From Ciona savignyi (Eukaryota; Chordata; Ascidiacea; Phlebobranchia; Cionidae): 64,000 nucleotides of DNA. Of the stretch, positions 33,801 through 45,536 are shown piece after piece. The stretch is taken from contig CH003364.1 in assembly GCA_000149265.1 (NCBI GenBank), positions 1,319,939-1,383,938 of the forward strand. Reading direction: 5' to 3'. The number at the start of each line of letters is the position of its first letter. Position 1 is the first letter of the stretch. The translations under genes were made by a program, and so were the position numbers. The notes under the pieces are model-generated. The model made no database searches. It saw only the letters and a list, made by a program, of their open reading frames with translations, and was not told where the DNA came from.

Positions 33801-36800
33801 GTCAGGCTACAATCAATGCAGCTCTTCCTGTGGAGTCGGTGTGCGAACACGGACCCGAAGGTGTCTTGGAGGAACCATCGGATCTTTCGGTAAAATACTT
33901 CCAAAATTCATGCTGATCGATAAACTACCCAGCCATTTGCTTAACATTGCGCTATAGGAGGATAGAATATTCATGTTTATTCCTGTAATGTAAAAAGGAG
34001 CGTTATCCAGATAATTCCACCGTCGAGGAGCTATTGCAGTACGTTGTGTAAATCAGACGGTTCTTCAATTTGGTAGAACATATCGTACCACTGTGTTCAG
34101 ACAATGTCCGTCAAGTGTCTTGCCAAAGGACACAATCGACTCGCTAGCGACCAGCTTCGAATCTACAACGTTTCGGCCAAAAGGCAACGCACTAAACCGC
34201 CAAACTACTCGGTCAGACTGTATTCCACCCACAAGCTATTCGAGCCTATATATGATTATGTTTGTTAATAGGTTGCACTGGAGACTCTTCCCAAGCAATT
34301 TCTTGCAACACCGGAGATAACAACAGTGGAACCCATTTGAACTGGGGATTCTGGTCTGCATGCTCAGTAACATGTGGTGGCGGTATACGACAGAGATCTA
34401 GGGTAAGTTTGTATTACTTATCGGTCGTGTGGCCGAATGGTTAGCGCGACCGATACATATACCAACTATATATAAAACACGGTCCAAGTGACGAGCTCAT
34501 CATGGATTCGAAACTTGGCTCGGTAAAAAAATTACTTATCTCATTGCCTTACTTCCAATGAACCTTGATTCCATGATCACTGATTAGGGTATACAGAAAC
34601 ATTTTTTGCGTACAGAACTTGTTTTTAATTTTTGCGGACAGTCGTAGATAAAGTACAATGTATCCAGTCCACAATACAGACTACACTTTTTTCCATTTCA
34701 CATTTACCGAAAGTGCTTCATCTCAGACACACACCTGCGATGGCGTTTCTTCTGAACAAGATAGTTGCAACACTATGATGTGCTGTTCCAAGTTGGAGTG
34801 GTCAGGATGGACACCTTGCAGTACAACGTGTGGAGTTGTAAGTTGCTGGTATAAACGCAGTCCGAATCAGTGAGTAACTTTTGCCATGTACATTGCAGGG
34901 ATCACAAAGCCGACAGAGATCTGACGTATGCCCAAATATCCCAGACGAAATACAAAGACAATCTTGCACTCTTGGTAATATATATAAATAAAACATTTGA
35001 GTCTATAAAAATTCGATGTACATTCAGATTAAACGATTTTCCTAAAACATACAAAATGAATCTTTGATATGTTAAAAAACTACAAAATTATTTGTTATAT
35101 AGACGGCTGCTCTTGTTAGATTGATAACTCAGTCGTTCAATACGTAGGTACTGGAACATACGGTCCATGGAGTCCTTGGGGCGACTGTAGCAGCAGTTGC
35201 GTAGGTGGAAGTCGTGTACGATCAAGAGCTCATTCCTGTCGACAAGCTTTGGATTCTGAAAGTGAACCTTGTGGCGTACAAGGAGATTTCTCTGAGTGGT
35301 AAGTGCGATTTATCCATGCACATTGAATTTTCGCCTTTCAAGCCAATATGAATACAGAACTAAAGATAAATAAAAACTTTATACGGTCCAATTCATATAA
35401 TGTTTTAAACACTCAGGTCAGGCGCAGGGCCTTGCTCGAGTACTTGTCCAGGTGGAATTTCTCGTCGAACCCGATCACACAGCTGCTCAAACGTTCTTCA
35501 GGGCGACACAGTGACTTGCGGCCAGCCGGGATTCTTCATGGAATGGTCCCAGTGGTCATCATGCAGTAACACATGCGGTGGACAACAAACACGTTTGCAA
35601 AGACATACATGCGGCGACGATCCTAATGTTGAACGACGACCTTGTGGAGGATCCGGTACGTCCCCTTGAATTGATTTTGGTCGGTGAAATAAAAAACTTT
35701 AACGTATTTTACACGAAAATATACCACACAGTTAATCTTTGTTTTAAAGGAAACTTCCATAAAAAAAACGTTTGTTACACTGCTCAATAGAATAAAATTA
35801 ATATCCAATTTTCAACAGCAACTCTGCCTTTTTTGGTACTGTCGTGTGGCAGAATGGTTAACGCGACCGATACATATACAGATTTAAATATAAAATGGCT
35901 TAGCAACGAGCCCATTATGGGTCCAAAAGCCCGATAAAAAATCTGCCGTTTACTGGCATTTTCCCTTTCTTGACAGTTAAATTAATCGGCTTGTCTTCAG
36001 GTGTTTTTGGGGCGTGGACTGGCTATACACCGTGCTCACAATCCTGTCTTGGAGGAACTCAAACTAGACGACGATTTGACGTTTGCACGAGAGATGTCGA
36101 GGTACGTGTTCTTCAGTTTGACCTAACAATGAATTATAGACGACTCAGTATTTTTAAATGTTTTATTTTGACCGATTAGGTTGAATTTTTAATTGTTTAA
36201 CCGACCGATTAGGTTGTGTCCTTGGGCACTCCAATAACTCTGACGATTGCCTGTGTGATAACGCCCCTTGCGTTCTCCCATTCACGGGGATAAACATGAA
36301 AATCATATCCTAATTTCCTTGCAGACGGAATCTCAAAATTGCGGCGTCATCGGTGCGTGGGGGGGTTACTCTGCGTGGAGTCAATGCACAAGAACTTGCG
36401 GTGGTGGCGAACAATCCCGAACCAGAGTGCACTCTTGCCGTAAGTTTTAGCTGTCACGTAATGTATTTTCTGTGGCTATGTTGTTTCGTAATTACTGGAT
36501 CTCCAATGCATTACATACGAGCCTGTTGCTGTATAAGCCGGCTGAGGTAATGTTAATTTTCAACCGTCTTTGTCTGCCACAGCTGCCAACATTCCCGGAA
36601 CTGGAGTTGAACGTGAAAGCCGCAATTGCGCGACAGAGGTTTGCTGCGTGTATTTCGACTGGACCGAATGGTCTGCATGCTCAAAAACTTGTCTCTACGG
36701 TACACGATCACGACAACGTGTCAGTAACTGCCCGACCCGCCTTCCAACACAACCCCAAAACCAGGTAGGCCAAAGCAAATTTTACAAGTGAAGTTCATGA

Positions 36801-39800
36801 AATAGCGTCATGAGTTTTAACACGCTCGCTTTTACCAGATCTGCTATGTTTCCGGTGGACAATTGGCAGAATGGACAGCGTGGAGCACTTGCAGTCAAAG
36901 TTGTCTTGGTGGTGTTCAAACAAGAGATAGAATACACTCCTGCAACCCAAGTATGAACCGAAGACAATCTCAACACTGCGGTGCTGATGCTGGGTACACT
37001 GCTTGGTCAGCTTGGTCGACATGCTCTAGAACTTGTGGCAATGGATTCCAGACAAAGACGAGAACCCATATTTGCCAGACCGAAACAGCCCAAAGTGAAC
37101 AACAGTAAGTAAACCTCAGAAACTGTAGTTACTTTTCCTGTACATGATTCATTAGAATCATTACATTAAAGTAATTGGCTTATCTGATCCAGGTCTAGTA
37201 ACTAAAGCTTTTTTCACAATGTCCACAACGTATCAACATAACGTATTAGCATGTTGATTAAGTCATATCAATTGCGACAAAGACTGAACCAGTTTCCAAT
37301 TCAAATATAATCTATGTGAATCGCAAGTAAAAAGACACGCGGACAGGTTACTAACATTTCCAAATCTATAGGCCATGTGTCATCAATCCAGCCACATACT
37401 TGGAACCTGGACAATGGGGTCCGTGCTCTCAAACTTGCCCAGGAGGATTCCAGACCAGAAGAATTCAACACAACTGTGGTTTTGCGGACAGATTTGATCG
37501 ACAGGAATGTGGAAACCCCGGAACTTACCTTAACTGGGGTCTTTGGAGTACGTGCTCTAGCAGCTGTACTGGAACGAGGGTAAGTCGACCGGTTCGTCTG
37601 GTGGTTTAGTGCAACGCCTCGTAACCGAAAGGTTGCATGTTCGGAAGTGGTCGCTAGCTAGTCAATTGTGTCCATGGGAAAGACACTTAACGGACATAGC
37701 CTGAACCCAGTGGATTAATGGGTTCTACTACATTGAAGGAACATGTCTATTGTACACCACACATTGCAATAGCTCTAGTAACTTGACGGTGCCCATGAGG
37801 TGGTCTGACGATTGCCCGTGTGTAAACCCCCCTGATTTTTCATTCATGAGGATAAACAAAACTCGACGGTGGGTGCGAGATAGTCTGACGATTGCCCATG
37901 TGTTAACCCCCTTGGTTTACCCATTCCTAAGGATAAACACGAATATCTTATTCTTTCCTATCCTTTAATTTATTGTATTTTGAAACACCAAGTAATCTAT
38001 TGTAAGTCACAAACTAAAATCACCTGAATTTCTGCAGATTCGACGACAATTTCACCAATGCAACCTGGAACCTCAAACTGAAACAGAAACTTGTGGTACA
38101 GGGGGCAACTATGGTACTTGGACTAGCTGGGGTGCCTGCTCTCAAGTGTGCGCTGGAGGTAAATTTAACTGTTTATGGCAAACCAAATCCCACATTTTTG
38201 AGGACTGTTCGATTGTGACATACGACCAGAACTACCCTTCAAATCTTCTTTCTTATGATGTTTACAAGTGACATAGAATTGTTTAGCTGTATAATATACC
38301 AGGTTCACAGAATGCACACTATTGTGACAGAAAATAGTATAATAGACCCCTTTAACCAGGCAGCATCTGCTGAGTGCCCTTCTCAACGCTCAAAATAAGC
38401 TGACCAGCTTTTAGCTAAAGACATTTGATATAATTAATAGGCCAAAAAAACATTTTTCAGGAAATAAAATATTACCCAAGGACACAATCGACTAGAGAGC
38501 AACCAGTTTCGAAAATGCAACCCTTCGGCTGTAATAACCCACTGTTCTAATCGGTCGGACTTTACCAGGTATCCAGACCAGACGTCGCTTCCACAACTGC
38601 GGGGTTCAACCAGATACCGAAGAACGACCCTGTGGAGCTGCACCGTCGTATGGACCATGGGCATTCTGGACCTCATGTTCACGTTCATGCGGAACTGGAC
38701 AGCAAACCAGAACTCGACGTGGAATTTGTGGAAACAATGACGACACACAATCCGTGAGTAAAGTTTTCAATAAAAAATTTTTTTTAACCGACTTGACCTT
38801 CATCAAGCCAGGAGACTAAGACTGAATCTTAACTAACCTTGTTGCTTTAAGTTTAATAAAGTCAGTTATGAAGTTTAATTGGGGAATGGATTTAATCGTA
38901 TCGGGCATAATATTTTTATTCATATTTTAACTACGTATCTTTATTTTATAAAATATGTTGAGTATAGAGTATATTCAACAACATATGCACATTTGGATCA
39001 ACTACATTGGCATTTTTTGGATCAAGTACACTGACCCTTTTGTATCAATAACACTGACCCTATTTTATCAGCTGCATTAACTTATTCGTAATTAACAGCA
39101 AGCTTGTGCTACAAACATCTGCTGCGGACGTCTTCCATGGGAACAATGGGGTGCATGCTCCGTATCATGCGGCGTGGGTGTCCAACAACGTGTCAGAGCC
39201 GACATTTGTTCAAATGGCCAACCAGCTGAGTCCACCTCAAGATCATGCAATGCTGGATGTAAGTTACTTTATTTTTATCTGTAAGTCTGTGCTGTTTCCT
39301 GTTAACAGCGACAATTGCTGAATTGGTTTAAAACCAATTGGAAATGAGTTAGGATAGGATAGAATATTCATGTTTATCCTTGTGAATTGGTAAGCTCAAG
39401 GGGGTTAACACACGGGCAATCGTCAGATCACCTCGCACCCACCGTCGGGTTACCGGAGCTATTGCAGTGTGTTGTGTATGATTTAATTGTGCCTTTAATT
39501 GGGTAAAACCCATTAATCCGCCGAGTTCAGGCAATGTCCCTTAAGTGCTTTGCCCAAGAATACAACCGACTAGCTAGCAACAAGTTTCGAACATGTAACC
39601 TTTCAGTTGAAAGGCGTTGCACTAAACCAACAGACCAAGTGGTTGGAGTAAGTTGCCATTTTTTAAGATTTATTTCAAGTAACTTGGGACAACTATCAAA
39701 TTCAAGTTATATTGATTTTAGCTGGAACTACAAGCGAGTGGACCCCATTCAGCACTTGCCAGAACCAACTTGGGGAAGAAGTACAGTGCGGTGGTGGAAG

Positions 39801-42800
39801 CCAGTCCAGAACACGAGTAAACACTTGCTCTGGCGGGGTCACTGACAGACGTGCCTGTGCATCTAACAGATGTCCATACTGGTCTGCTTGGTCCAGATGG
39901 ACTATCTGCTCTGCGTCTTGCTTTGCAGGTGGGCTCTTTATTACAGGCATTTGTATTTATAATTTCAAACAAAAATATGTTTCCCTTTATAAAAGAAACT
40001 AATGCAAAAATTCCCAAACACTACTGTTATCATGAATTCTTTAACCTAAAAAAAAATTTCTACAAAAATCACAATATTGAAGAAAACAAATAACCAACCA
40101 AAATAAATACTTTGCTTTACTAGGTCAACGAACCAGACAGAGAAGATGTATCCTTGAAAATGCCCAACTCTCGTGCCAAGGAAATGGATTTGAAGCTGAA
40201 ACTTGCAATGCTGGTCCCGGTAACTGGGCGGTCTGGGGACAGTGGACTACATGCTCTGTAAGGACATTTTGTTTTTTACTTTGTTATCTATTTTATACTC
40301 TGTCAGCTATTATATATTCTGTAAGCTGTTTTATACTCTGTTAGCTATTTTATATTATGTAAGCTGTTTTATACTCGTGGGTGGCACAGTACCTACTTTT
40401 GAGATGAGCACATATATTTACCTCTTTTGAGATAAGCACATATATTAGAATGGCTATCAAACACCACACACATCTCCCAAGGCAAAATTAGAATTTGTAA
40501 TAGAATGTCAAAAATAGACTTGAATACAGGAACAATTATGCGAAAACCTTTAGATTATTACAAGTGGAAAACCTTTATTTCTATTTGTGTATAAAATCTT
40601 TAGTAACCGACACAGATAAAATTGGTTGTTTTTTTGTGACTATTCGACAGAGAAAGTAACCACACCTTTTATTCAGGCTTCGTGTGATGGCGGTTTTAGA
40701 TCCAGAACTCGAAGCCACAGATGTCAAGAAGATGAAACTGTTACAGAACAATGCAACACTCATACTGGTAAGCTAATAACATTATTAATATAATTGTTAT
40801 ATAACTCTTTGTTAAACTTATACCAAACTATGTTTTCCGAAAAAATATAAATTTAATGTTAAACGAAATTTTGTTTTCCAAAAAAACTGTACTTTAAACT
40901 CAATTTAAACTGATTCTAAACTATGTTTTCAAACAAATTTTGGATAAGAAAATAATTTTTTTTAAATATTTTTTCTGGAGTTGATATTTTTAAATTAACG
41001 CTAACATAATCCTTAGGTGTCTACACATTATGGTCAATGTGGACTGCCTGTTCAAGCAGTTGCGGCGGCCGACAGACGCGCAGCAGGAGACAGACATGCA
41101 CGCAACAAGTTGAGATGGAAGAAATCGCATGCAACACCAACCCTGGCCCATACAACCAATGGCAACTTTGGTCTCCATGCACCGCAACATGTGGTGGTGG
41201 AAACAGAACAAGGGTAGGAGATTGTTATGATAATTGTTGTTACCACAATTCCTAACCAAACCCTGTAATTAGGAAATTGAATACTATTCTTGTATTAATC
41301 CGGCCCACTAAGAACTTCATTTTCCCACATCTGGCCCGCTGAATAGAGAAGTTGCCCACCCTTAGCCCATCTCTAAATTAACATCAACGACTAGATCTGC
41401 TTATAATAGCAACTTCCCATTGCATTGGATTTATGCTATAAACATCTTATCTTGGGATTGGAAGTCATATGATTCTTAAAAAAAAACTTATCCCCTATAA
41501 TTTAAAGCACATAGTATTAAATTCCTTATGGAACAATTTTTATATCAGAAGGTTCGCAAAATACGACTCACAGAATAGAATAGATCAAATTATTATCCAA
41601 AACTACCTAACAAGGAAAAATTTCTAAAACTTTTGATTATTTTAGAGCCGAACCCACCCATGTGGACTGCCAACCGAGACAGTTATGGAAGAATGTAACA
41701 CCTTCCAAGGAGACTTTTCTAACTGGTCAGTATGGACAGGCTGCAGTGCAACTTGTGGTGGAGGATCAACTGTTCGAACCCGAAGTCACTCCTGTGGTTT
41801 CTCTGATGATGTGCAACCAGGAGTAAGTATGGGTTGGATGTTCAAGATCATCCCTGTGAATTAGGAAATGTGAGAGGCGTTAACACACAGGCAATCGTCA
41901 GATTTCCTTGTGCACACCGTTGATTTACCGGAGCTATTGCAATGTGTTGTGTATGATTCACATGTTTCTTTATTTTGGTAGAACCCATCATTCCACTAAG
42001 TTCAGGTGATGTCCGTTAAGTGTCTTGGTCAGAACAAAATCCAACCAGTTTCGAAGCTGAAACCCTTTAGTTTAAAGGCGTCACAATAACCAACTTAACT
42101 AATCAGTCGGATGTGAATTGGTTTTGACTTTTTGTATCCTACAATGTAAGGCAAGAAAACCTGGGCTAGGATTAGGTATCATTAAAATTTTAAGTCTGGA
42201 ATCTAAATTACTTTTGATTAAATAATTTTCAAGTTTTGATGGTCGGTTCCCTTGCAGGCATGCAACACACAACCTTGCCCATACTGGTCAGGGTGGACAT
42301 CATGGAGCCAGTGTCCAGTTAGCTGCGGTCAGTCACAAGTGACACGAACCCGACAATGCCAAGGAGGTAGTCCCGGCCAAGATGGATGCATGGGAGCTTT
42401 CGTTGACAGACAAGACTGCTTTGCTCCACCAAGTTTCTGGGCACAATGGTCAGGATACACACAATGCTCTGCTTCATGCAAGGGTGGCATCCAAAGACGG
42501 TAAGTTGGAAAAAATCTAAAGGGGTCATGTGTGTGAAAACAATTTATGGAAATAAAAAAAAATAATTTTGGCAAAATTTTAAAACCCGATGATTTGTTTG
42601 TTATGTTTTGTTTATTACTTTTACTATACTCTTATTTTATGTCAGTGACTGCATATTCAGCAGAGTTAAAGTATAAATTTCTAAACAGTGTGTCTTCAAT
42701 AAAGTTGGGAATCGACTTTTTATCATCCGACTCCCATTTCTTGCAGATTCCGATCCCATCCATGTCAGACCGGTGAAAGCGAGACTCTTGCCTGCAACAC

Positions 42801-45184
42801 CTCCCCTGGCGAATATGGGCAGTGGTCACAATGGACAAGGTGCCCGGTATCTTGCGGCGGCGGAACTGTCCGACGATTCCGAACCCACAACTGTGGTGAA
42901 CCCCCACAAACAGAAACCGCCCCATGCAACACTGACCCAGGTACTAACAGGCTTTATATTATGGGAAAGCCCGTCTATGGTTGCCTAAGCCACAATATTG
43001 CATTTTTTTGGTAATCCTGCAAAAATAAAGTACGCTACGCAAGTCAATTTATTTCAATGTATAAAATCAGATTGGTAGGACTGCTTTGCCTATGATGACT
43101 TGTACACTTAGTTTTGTCACATAATTACTTGCACGCTGATAAAAATTGCCACGCCCCTATTTCATTAAAAAAATAGTTTTATCATTGCGACTGTGATATT
43201 CTGACAATTGTATAGGAAAAAATGACTTTTGCTTTTTAACAACTACGGTAGAAATTGCGTATCGTACAATTCGGTTCTAATCGAGTAACAACTTACATAG
43301 ATACAAAGGTGAAATTGGTTTTCTAAAACCACATCTGCATTTTTGGATAATCTTTAGACAAGACAATACATAGAAAACAAGCAAACTAAAATATTCAAAC
43401 CCAACTTAAACTAATATACTCGATTCCTACTCGAAGGATTCTTTGGACAAATCGCTTTGGACAAAGGATTCTTTGGGCAATCTTAATACATTGCAAGATA
43501 GATAGAAAACTAGCAAACTAAAATATTCGATTCGACTTTGAAGGATTCTTTGGACAATGGAGCAACTGGAGTGTGTGCACCAAGACCTGCGGCGGTGGAC
43601 GCAAATCAAGAACTCAACGACAAACTTGCACTGGCCAGCTAGTTGCCGAGTCCTCGTCCTGTAACGACAATCCTTGTGCTATCTGGGACGGTTGGAGCAC
43701 ATGGGGGCCATGCAGTGCTTCCTGCGGAAACGGAACCTTGGTAAGCCCACTACATTATTTTGTTCTCGGTCAAAACACTATTTTTGGCGGTGAAATGACA
43801 CGGCAGATTTGAGCAGGGCGATTAGAATTTCAGCCATTACAATTAATAATATATTTAAAATAAAGAATCGTAGCATCCTAAATCATGTTATTCTTATTCT
43901 GAAAAAAAAAACAGTAACAAATAAATAAAATACGCTCTAACTATGTTAATAAATGCCATGAGGCACTGTTGTAAAACTACCCTGGAAATGCGTCATTGAA
44001 GGAAAATCCCTTGTAGCTGTCTCTATTATAGGCCTATTTAAAATAAAGAATCCTTGTATTTAAATTATGGTATTTTCATTCTCATGTTATTAAATCATGT
44101 AATCATGTTATTTTTATATCACGTTTTCACGTGATATAATGTTCATTTCATTCTGACTAAACCCAGTTTTAGAAATAAAAACAAATTTTGTGCAAATGAA
44201 AATTGATGGAAATATTTTGTTTTCCCAGACCCGAAGCAGAAAATGCCGAGGAGGAAGGCCAGGAGAGAGTCTTTGTGTTGGAAGCATTGGAGCCATCCAA
44301 TCTGTAGTGTGTGATGCAGGTAAATGATTTAACACAATTTTCCCCAACAATTTCCGCATCTTTTTGGCTCTTTATCCCCTTGTTTCAAGTGACCAACTGA
44401 TTAGCTCAGTGGGTTAGTGCACCCCTTGGGTTTTCTTATTCGAATAAACATAAATATCCTAATTGACATAAACTAGTAATGATATAACAAACACACTAAA
44501 ATTCCCAAACTAACTGTCGGTTTTAAGTGTAGTAATAATATTTTCAAGTAAAATCTATACTCCTTTACAATATTACAAATAAGTTTTTTTTTTTTCTGAA
44601 ATTGATGTTACAACCTCCTAATTTGTCTCGTTTTCAAGGTCCTTGCTGCGATTTCGGCTGGAGTGGATGGAGCGCATGTTGCAAGAACGGCAACACCCTC
44701 CCTGATCTGCAAGTTCGTCTCCGCGGAAACGGATGCACCCAGCGATGGGAGAACGTCACACGAATCTGCCCACCAGGCACTCGAGTGCTCAACATTCAAT
44801 GGTAAGAGATATATTCATGTTTATCCCTGTGAATGGAAAATCCAAGGGTTATTGTCAAATCACCTAACGCCTAGCATCGGGTTACCAAAGCTATATCAGT
44901 GTGTTGTGTATGATTCAGATGTTTCTGGAATTAGGTGAAACCCATTATTACACTGGGTTCAGGCCATGTTTGTTAAGTTCCTTGCCCTAGGACACATCAA
45001 CTAGCTAGCGACCAGTTTTAAATCTGCAACCCTTTGGCTGAATGATTAAAAAACTAAAATTTAAATATTTAATACGACAAGGTGAAATAATTAAACTCTT
45101 TTTTACAGTTCGAACCACAACGTTTTGTTCGCCAGCAGCGAACAACGCCGTCGACGGCGTTCCGTAGAAGTTGAACTTCCTTAA
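30870..45184 (+). CDS. large secreted protein with about 28 thrombospondin type 1 repeats
   Basis: 31 exons, every junction in phase, 4899 coding bases, 1632 residues: 30870-31044, 31292-31413, 31860-32025, 32618-32671, 32784-33071, 33229-33370, 33753-33889, 34272-34402, 34727-34837, 34899-34974, 35148-35298, 35417-35655, 36001-36101, 36325-36439, 36583-36764, 36839-37104, 37372-37579, 38038-38158, 38569-38753, 39099-39258, 39722-39928, 40124-40257, 40677-40767, 41017-41213, 41646-41822, 42258-42499, 42747-42940, 43544-43740, 44229-44319, 44639-44801, 45109-45184. It has a signal peptide (MRSFGIALTLVLAVGAAVG), a Cys/Thr-rich region of unknown type, then tandem TSRs of the W-x-x-W-x-x-C-S-x-x-C-G form (for example EWTAWSTCSQSCLGG). 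No transmembrane segment follows, so it is probably extracellular. TSRs bind glycans and matrix proteins and are often C-mannosylated and O-fucosylated. SCO-spondin-, coadhesin- or hemicentin-like proteins are conceivable relatives, but no other diagnostic domain is seen, so no name is given. Confidence 0.88.
31292..33071 (+). other. novel N-terminal region of the TSR protein
   Basis: Exons 2-5 encode an acidic Cys-containing part (CEGGKSCCYILDEE), a helical charged part (AETYVIARLEEMYETVV), a short PCEYFNQCTGG exon of 54 bases, a second helical part (IQRAIQRQADAIRTLLDYG) and a Thr/Pro-rich linker (LTITTTTIAPPPVTV). I recognise no domain. The link from exon 3 to exon 4 skips a 19-base exon-like stretch at 32525-32543 that would break the frame. 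Confidence 0.6.
31505..31795 (-). repeat. SINE-A copy, reverse, in TSR gene intron 2
   Basis: AGAATAGGATAAACATC tail, CCACCGTCAAATTATCG body and a CCCAATAAGC head; moderately diverged. Confidence 0.75.
33393..33692. repeat. foldback (long inverted repeat) in TSR gene intron 6
   Basis: Left arm about 33393-33502 (TTTGTTTCCACGATGAAAAC, then GGAAAAACGGCAAAACGACAG). Right arm about 33594-33692 is its reverse complement with differences. The 90 bases between are unique. Single arms of the same family occur elsewhere in the window. Confidence 0.7.
33958..34225 (-). repeat. SINE-A copy, reverse, with internal deletion
   Basis: GGAGGATAGAATATTCATG tail to CCGCCAAACTACTCGG head. The GGGCAATCGTCAGATC block is mostly lost. 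Confidence 0.7.
34422..34530 (+). repeat. SINE-B copy (tRNA-Ser/Leu-like)
   Basis: GGTCGTGTGGCCGAATGGTT then AGCGCGACCGA resembles the 5' half of a Ser/Leu tRNA; GGATTCGAAACTTGG resembles a B box. It begins about 20 bases after the donor of TSR exon 8. Confidence 0.65.
35838..35945 (+). repeat. SINE-B copy (tRNA-Ser/Leu-like)
   Basis: GTCGTGTGGCAGAATGGTTA and GGGTCCAAAAGCC mark the two promoter boxes. Close to the 34422 copy along its whole length. Confidence 0.65.
36205..36315 (+). repeat. SINE-A copy with large internal deletion
   Basis: TAGGTTGTGTCCTTGGGCA joins directly to CTGACGATTGCCTGTGTG and the GGATAAACATGAAAATC tail. It ends about 10 bases before the acceptor of TSR exon 14. Confidence 0.7.
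37593..37965 (+). repeat. SINE-A copy with duplicated 3' half
   Basis: The tRNA-like head (GGTTCGTCTGGTGGTTTAG) starts some 14 bases after the donor of TSR exon 17. After the first GGATAAACA, the ACTCGACGGTGGGTGCGAG to TATCCT part is present a second time. Confidence 0.75.
38465..38565 (-). repeat. SINE-A head fragment, reverse
   Basis: ACCCAAGGACACAATCGACT through CTAATCGGTCGGAC. It abuts the TTTACCAG acceptor of TSR exon 19. Confidence 0.65.
39350..39650 (-). repeat. SINE-A copy, near full length, reverse
   Basis: TTAGGATAGGATAGAATATT tail, well-preserved CACCCACCGTCGGGTTACCG body, head ending CAGACCAAGTGGTTGG. Intron 20 of the TSR gene. Confidence 0.85.
40280..40458. repeat. two short tandem repeats in TSR gene intron 22
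   Basis: A 20-22 base unit of the type CTATTTTATACTCTGTTAG repeats about five times (40280-40378). A unit CTTTTGAGATGAGCACATATA follows, present twice. Confidence 0.6.
41291..41367. repeat. hAT-like MITE fragment, GGGCCGG family
   Basis: AATCCGGCCCACTAAGAAC to GAGAAGTTGCCCACCC matches one end of the 58335-58516 copy. Confidence 0.6.
41845..42115 (-). repeat. SINE-A copy, reverse, with shared non-SINE flank
   Basis: GATCATCCCTGTGAATTAGG body to AACTAATCAGTCGG head. The following TTTTGTATCCTACAATGTAA flank recurs after the SINE at 47180-47385. Confidence 0.7.
43372..43560. repeat. local duplication of an intron end and exon start
   Basis: GCAAACTAAAATATTC followed by GAAGGATTCTTTGGACAA occurs near 43380-43452 and again at 43515-43557, the latter being the real acceptor and start of TSR exon 28. 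A third piece (AAAGGATTCTTTGGGCAA) lies near 43463-43481. Confidence 0.7.
44393..44466 (+). repeat. SINE-A copy, head joined to tail
   Basis: GATTAGCTCAGTGGGTTAGT head is followed at once by CCCCTTGGGTTTTC and AATAAACATAAATATCC; most of the body is gone. Confidence 0.55.
44805..45045 (-). repeat. SINE-A copy, reverse, starting at a splice donor
   Basis: GATATATTCATGTTTATCCC follows the donor of TSR exon 30 almost without a gap. The copy runs to the CCCTTTGGCTGAATG part of the head. Confidence 0.75.
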
Positions 45185-45497
45185 ACAGTGCCATAACTGA
45201 ACACTCAACACGTCAGCATTACTAATACGACTTTGGTGTTTTCGTTGTCACAAAATTATTCCCATAATAGCACACTCTAGCAAACCCGGAAACGCTGTGC
45301 CAATTTAAAAAAAAATTAAACCTAATCGGTACGACCTGTGCCTTGTTTGAGGTATTTTTCACCAAAAATGTGCGTTTTTTATACGGTGGTTTGATTTGTT
45401 TTTGCTTTTTTGTGTTGGATGTTTGATTCTTTTTGTATATATAATTGTTTGCTGCACATAATATAAAGCTTTTACTTTGAGCGCAATTCGAACGACT

Positions 45498-45503
45498 AAT
45501 AAA
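45498..45503 (+). terminator. polyadenylation signal of the TSR gene
   Basis: AATAAA 314 bases after the stop codon, the clearest plus-strand signal there. Confidence 0.6.
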
Positions 45504-45530
45504 GTAATCTGCATGGAAATACTGGTCTTT

Positions 45531-45536
45531 TTTATT
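45531..45536 (-). terminator. possible polyadenylation signal of the C1orf198 homologue
   Basis: AATAAA on the minus strand, about 1.3 kb after the stop and 28 bases from the opposing signal. Other minus-strand AATAAA words lie nearer the stop. Confidence 0.3.

Noticed and set aside
34422-34460. tRNA-Ser/Leu gene
   Set aside because: Only the 5' half resembles a tRNA; the copy continues as a SINE body and recurs with divergence, so not a working tRNA.
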